This document shows, in pieces, positions 5,021 to 5,954 of a stretch of 5,954 nucleotides of DNA. The stretch spans positions 1 to 5,954 of the forward strand of contig JACRCB010000066.1 of the NCBI GenBank assembly GCA_016219165.1, given 5' to 3'. The stretch is from Deltaproteobacteria bacterium (GTDB taxonomy: Bacteria; Desulfobacterota; GWC2-55-46; DRQE01). The translations under genes and the position numbers were made by a program. Each line of letters begins with the position of its first letter. The first letter of the stretch is position 1. Under the pieces are notes generated by a model, which was not told where the DNA came from, ran no database searches, and saw only the letters and a list, made by a program, of their open reading frames with translations.

Positions 5021-5954
5021 TATTCCTCCTTTATATACGGCGACCAGGCTGGCGTTGTTTCGTTGCCCGGCCCCGGGTCTATCTTTACAAGACCGCTTCC
5101 GTCTTTGCGCACGATAAAAAGGGCGCTCTCGCCTTTTTTATCCTTGGAGGAGAATACTATGAGGTTCCCGTCAGGGGACCATGAGGGGGATTTGTTGTCG
5201 CCCTCCGAGCTAAGTTCTTTAAGCCCGCCTCCGTCTTCATTCATAATCCATATGTTGAATCTTGCGGCGCCGAGTCTTGTAAAGGTTATCAGCCCGCCCA
5301 GAGGGTTCCACGCCGGCTCCGAATTGTATCTGCCGTCGAAGGTGAGTCTTTTTAAATCCGCGCCGTCTGAGTTTATCATATAAATATGCGGGTTTCCACC
5401 CATATTCGATGTAAAGAGAAGCCTTTTTCCGTCTGGCGACCATGAAGGGGACGTGTCTATGGAGTAGTTATCGGTGAGTTGAGTGTATTCTTTTTTGTCG
5501 AGGTCGAGGATGAAAAGGTCGGGGCTCTTTTTCCCGGTAAGCGTGAGGGCTATCTTCTTTCCATCGGGCGACCACCGGGCCGCTATGTTGAGCCCCGGGC
5601 TGCTTGAGATTTCCGTCAAGGAGCCGCTTTTCAAGTCCTGCATGTAAAGGCGGGGTTGCCCTTTGATGTAGGACGTATAGATAATCTTCTTTGCGTCGGG
5701 CGACCACTGGGGGGAGAGGTTTATGGAGCCGTTGAATGTGACCCTCCTTGTGTTTTTCCCGTCGTAATCCGATATGTAGACCTCTTTTGAGCCGCTTCTA
5801 TCCGAAACAAAGGCAAGTTTTGCCGAAAATATCCCCCTCACGCCGGTGAGGAGTTCCATGAGGTCGTCCGAGAACCTGTGGGCGATTTGCCTTGCGCCTT
5901 CGGGTCTGCTCAGGTATCTTCGGGCGAAGAGCTCTTTTTCCCCGATGGTATTGA
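5020..5954 (-). CDS. tolB: TolB, Tol-Pal periplasmic beta-propeller protein, 5' end cut by window edge
   Basis: The frame is open to the right edge and enters with NTIGEKELFARRY, so the true start is outside the window; the Met at 5859 is internal. About 310 C-terminal residues are present, against about 430 in typical TolB, so roughly 120 N-terminal residues (signal peptide and most of the first domain) are missing. The end of the N-terminal domain is visible (AHRFSDDLMELLTGVRGIF), then SDYDGKNTRRVTF, then propeller blades marked by QWSPDAKK, RWSPDGKK, SWSPDGKR, AWNPLGG, SWSPDGN and the closing AWSPYIKEE. TolB sits in the periplasm, where it binds Pal and is released from it by TolA during outer-membrane constriction. 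It is followed by cpoB with a one-base overlap, and no pal lies between them. The family call is very secure. Confidence 0.95.
   Translation of the reverse strand, partial: NTIGEKELFARRYLSRPEGARQIAHRFSDDLMELLTGVRGIFSAKLAFVSDRSGSKEVYISDYDGKNTRRVTFNGSINLSPQWSPDAKKIIYTSYIKGQPRLYMQDLKSGSLTEISSSPGLNIAARWSPDGKKIALTLTGKKSPDLFILDLDKKEYTQLTDNYSIDTSPSWSPDGKRLLFTSNMGGNPHIYMINSDGADLKRLTFDGRYNSEPAWNPLGGLITFTRLGAARFNIWIMNEDGGGLKELSSEGDNKSPSWSPDGNLIVFSSKDKKGESALFIVRKDGSGLVKIDPGPGNETTPAWSPYIKEE
5024..5030 (-). promoter_or_regulatory. Strong ribosome binding site of cpoB, inside the tolB 3' end
   Basis: The minus strand reads AAGGAGGAATAATG: AGGAGGA overlaps the last tolB codons, TAA is the tolB stop, and ATG shares its first base with that stop. 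This arrangement supports coupled translation of tolB and cpoB and fixes the cpoB start. Confidence 0.85.

Noticed and set aside
4829..5383. Plus-strand 184-codon frame opposite cpoB and tolB
   Set aside because: It is antisense to two well-supported, translationally coupled genes and shows no recognisable protein pattern.

Overview
The window comes from a Gram-negative (diderm) bacterium. It encodes the end of TolB, a YbgF/CpoB-type lipoprotein, and a large AsmA/YhdP-like envelope protein. The proteins look most like those of Desulfobacterota ('delta-proteobacterial') or Nitrospirota-type anaerobes, partly because of a DUF362/ferredoxin protein with two cysteine clusters. That placement is an impression from protein style, not a measured result. 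All four genes lie on the minus strand, so the transcription order runs from high to low coordinates.

Layout in transcription order: (1) tolB, about 310 C-terminal codons, cut by the right window edge; (2) cpoB/ybgF, overlapping tolB by one base (TAATG), a lipoprotein with a coiled coil and C-terminal TPRs; (3) a DUF362 protein with a C-terminal 2x[4Fe-4S] ferredoxin module; (4) a 205-bp non-coding, highly structured element at 2702-2906 that fills most of the gap; (5) a very long AsmA-like gene, starting at TTG 2670 and running off the left edge with 890 codons visible and no stop.

tolB and cpoB form the distal part of a Tol-Pal envelope operon, which acts in outer-membrane constriction at division and OM integrity. 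No pal gene lies between them, although that is its usual place. The AsmA-like protein also belongs to envelope biogenesis (inner-membrane anchored, bridge-like proteins linked to phospholipid transport and OM homeostasis). The DUF362 protein is a redox protein of unknown role.

The most unusual item is the intergenic element. It has 22-bp terminal inverted repeats (21/22 matching) carrying TTAA at each end. These enclose three consecutive hairpin arms, one of them a perfect 34-bp palindrome, so the whole unit can be drawn as a cloverleaf. Its right end abuts the DUF362 stop codon. It looks like a MITE-like or other dispersed intergenic repeat, or possibly a structured RNA. No tRNA, rRNA, CRISPR array or transposase gene is visible.
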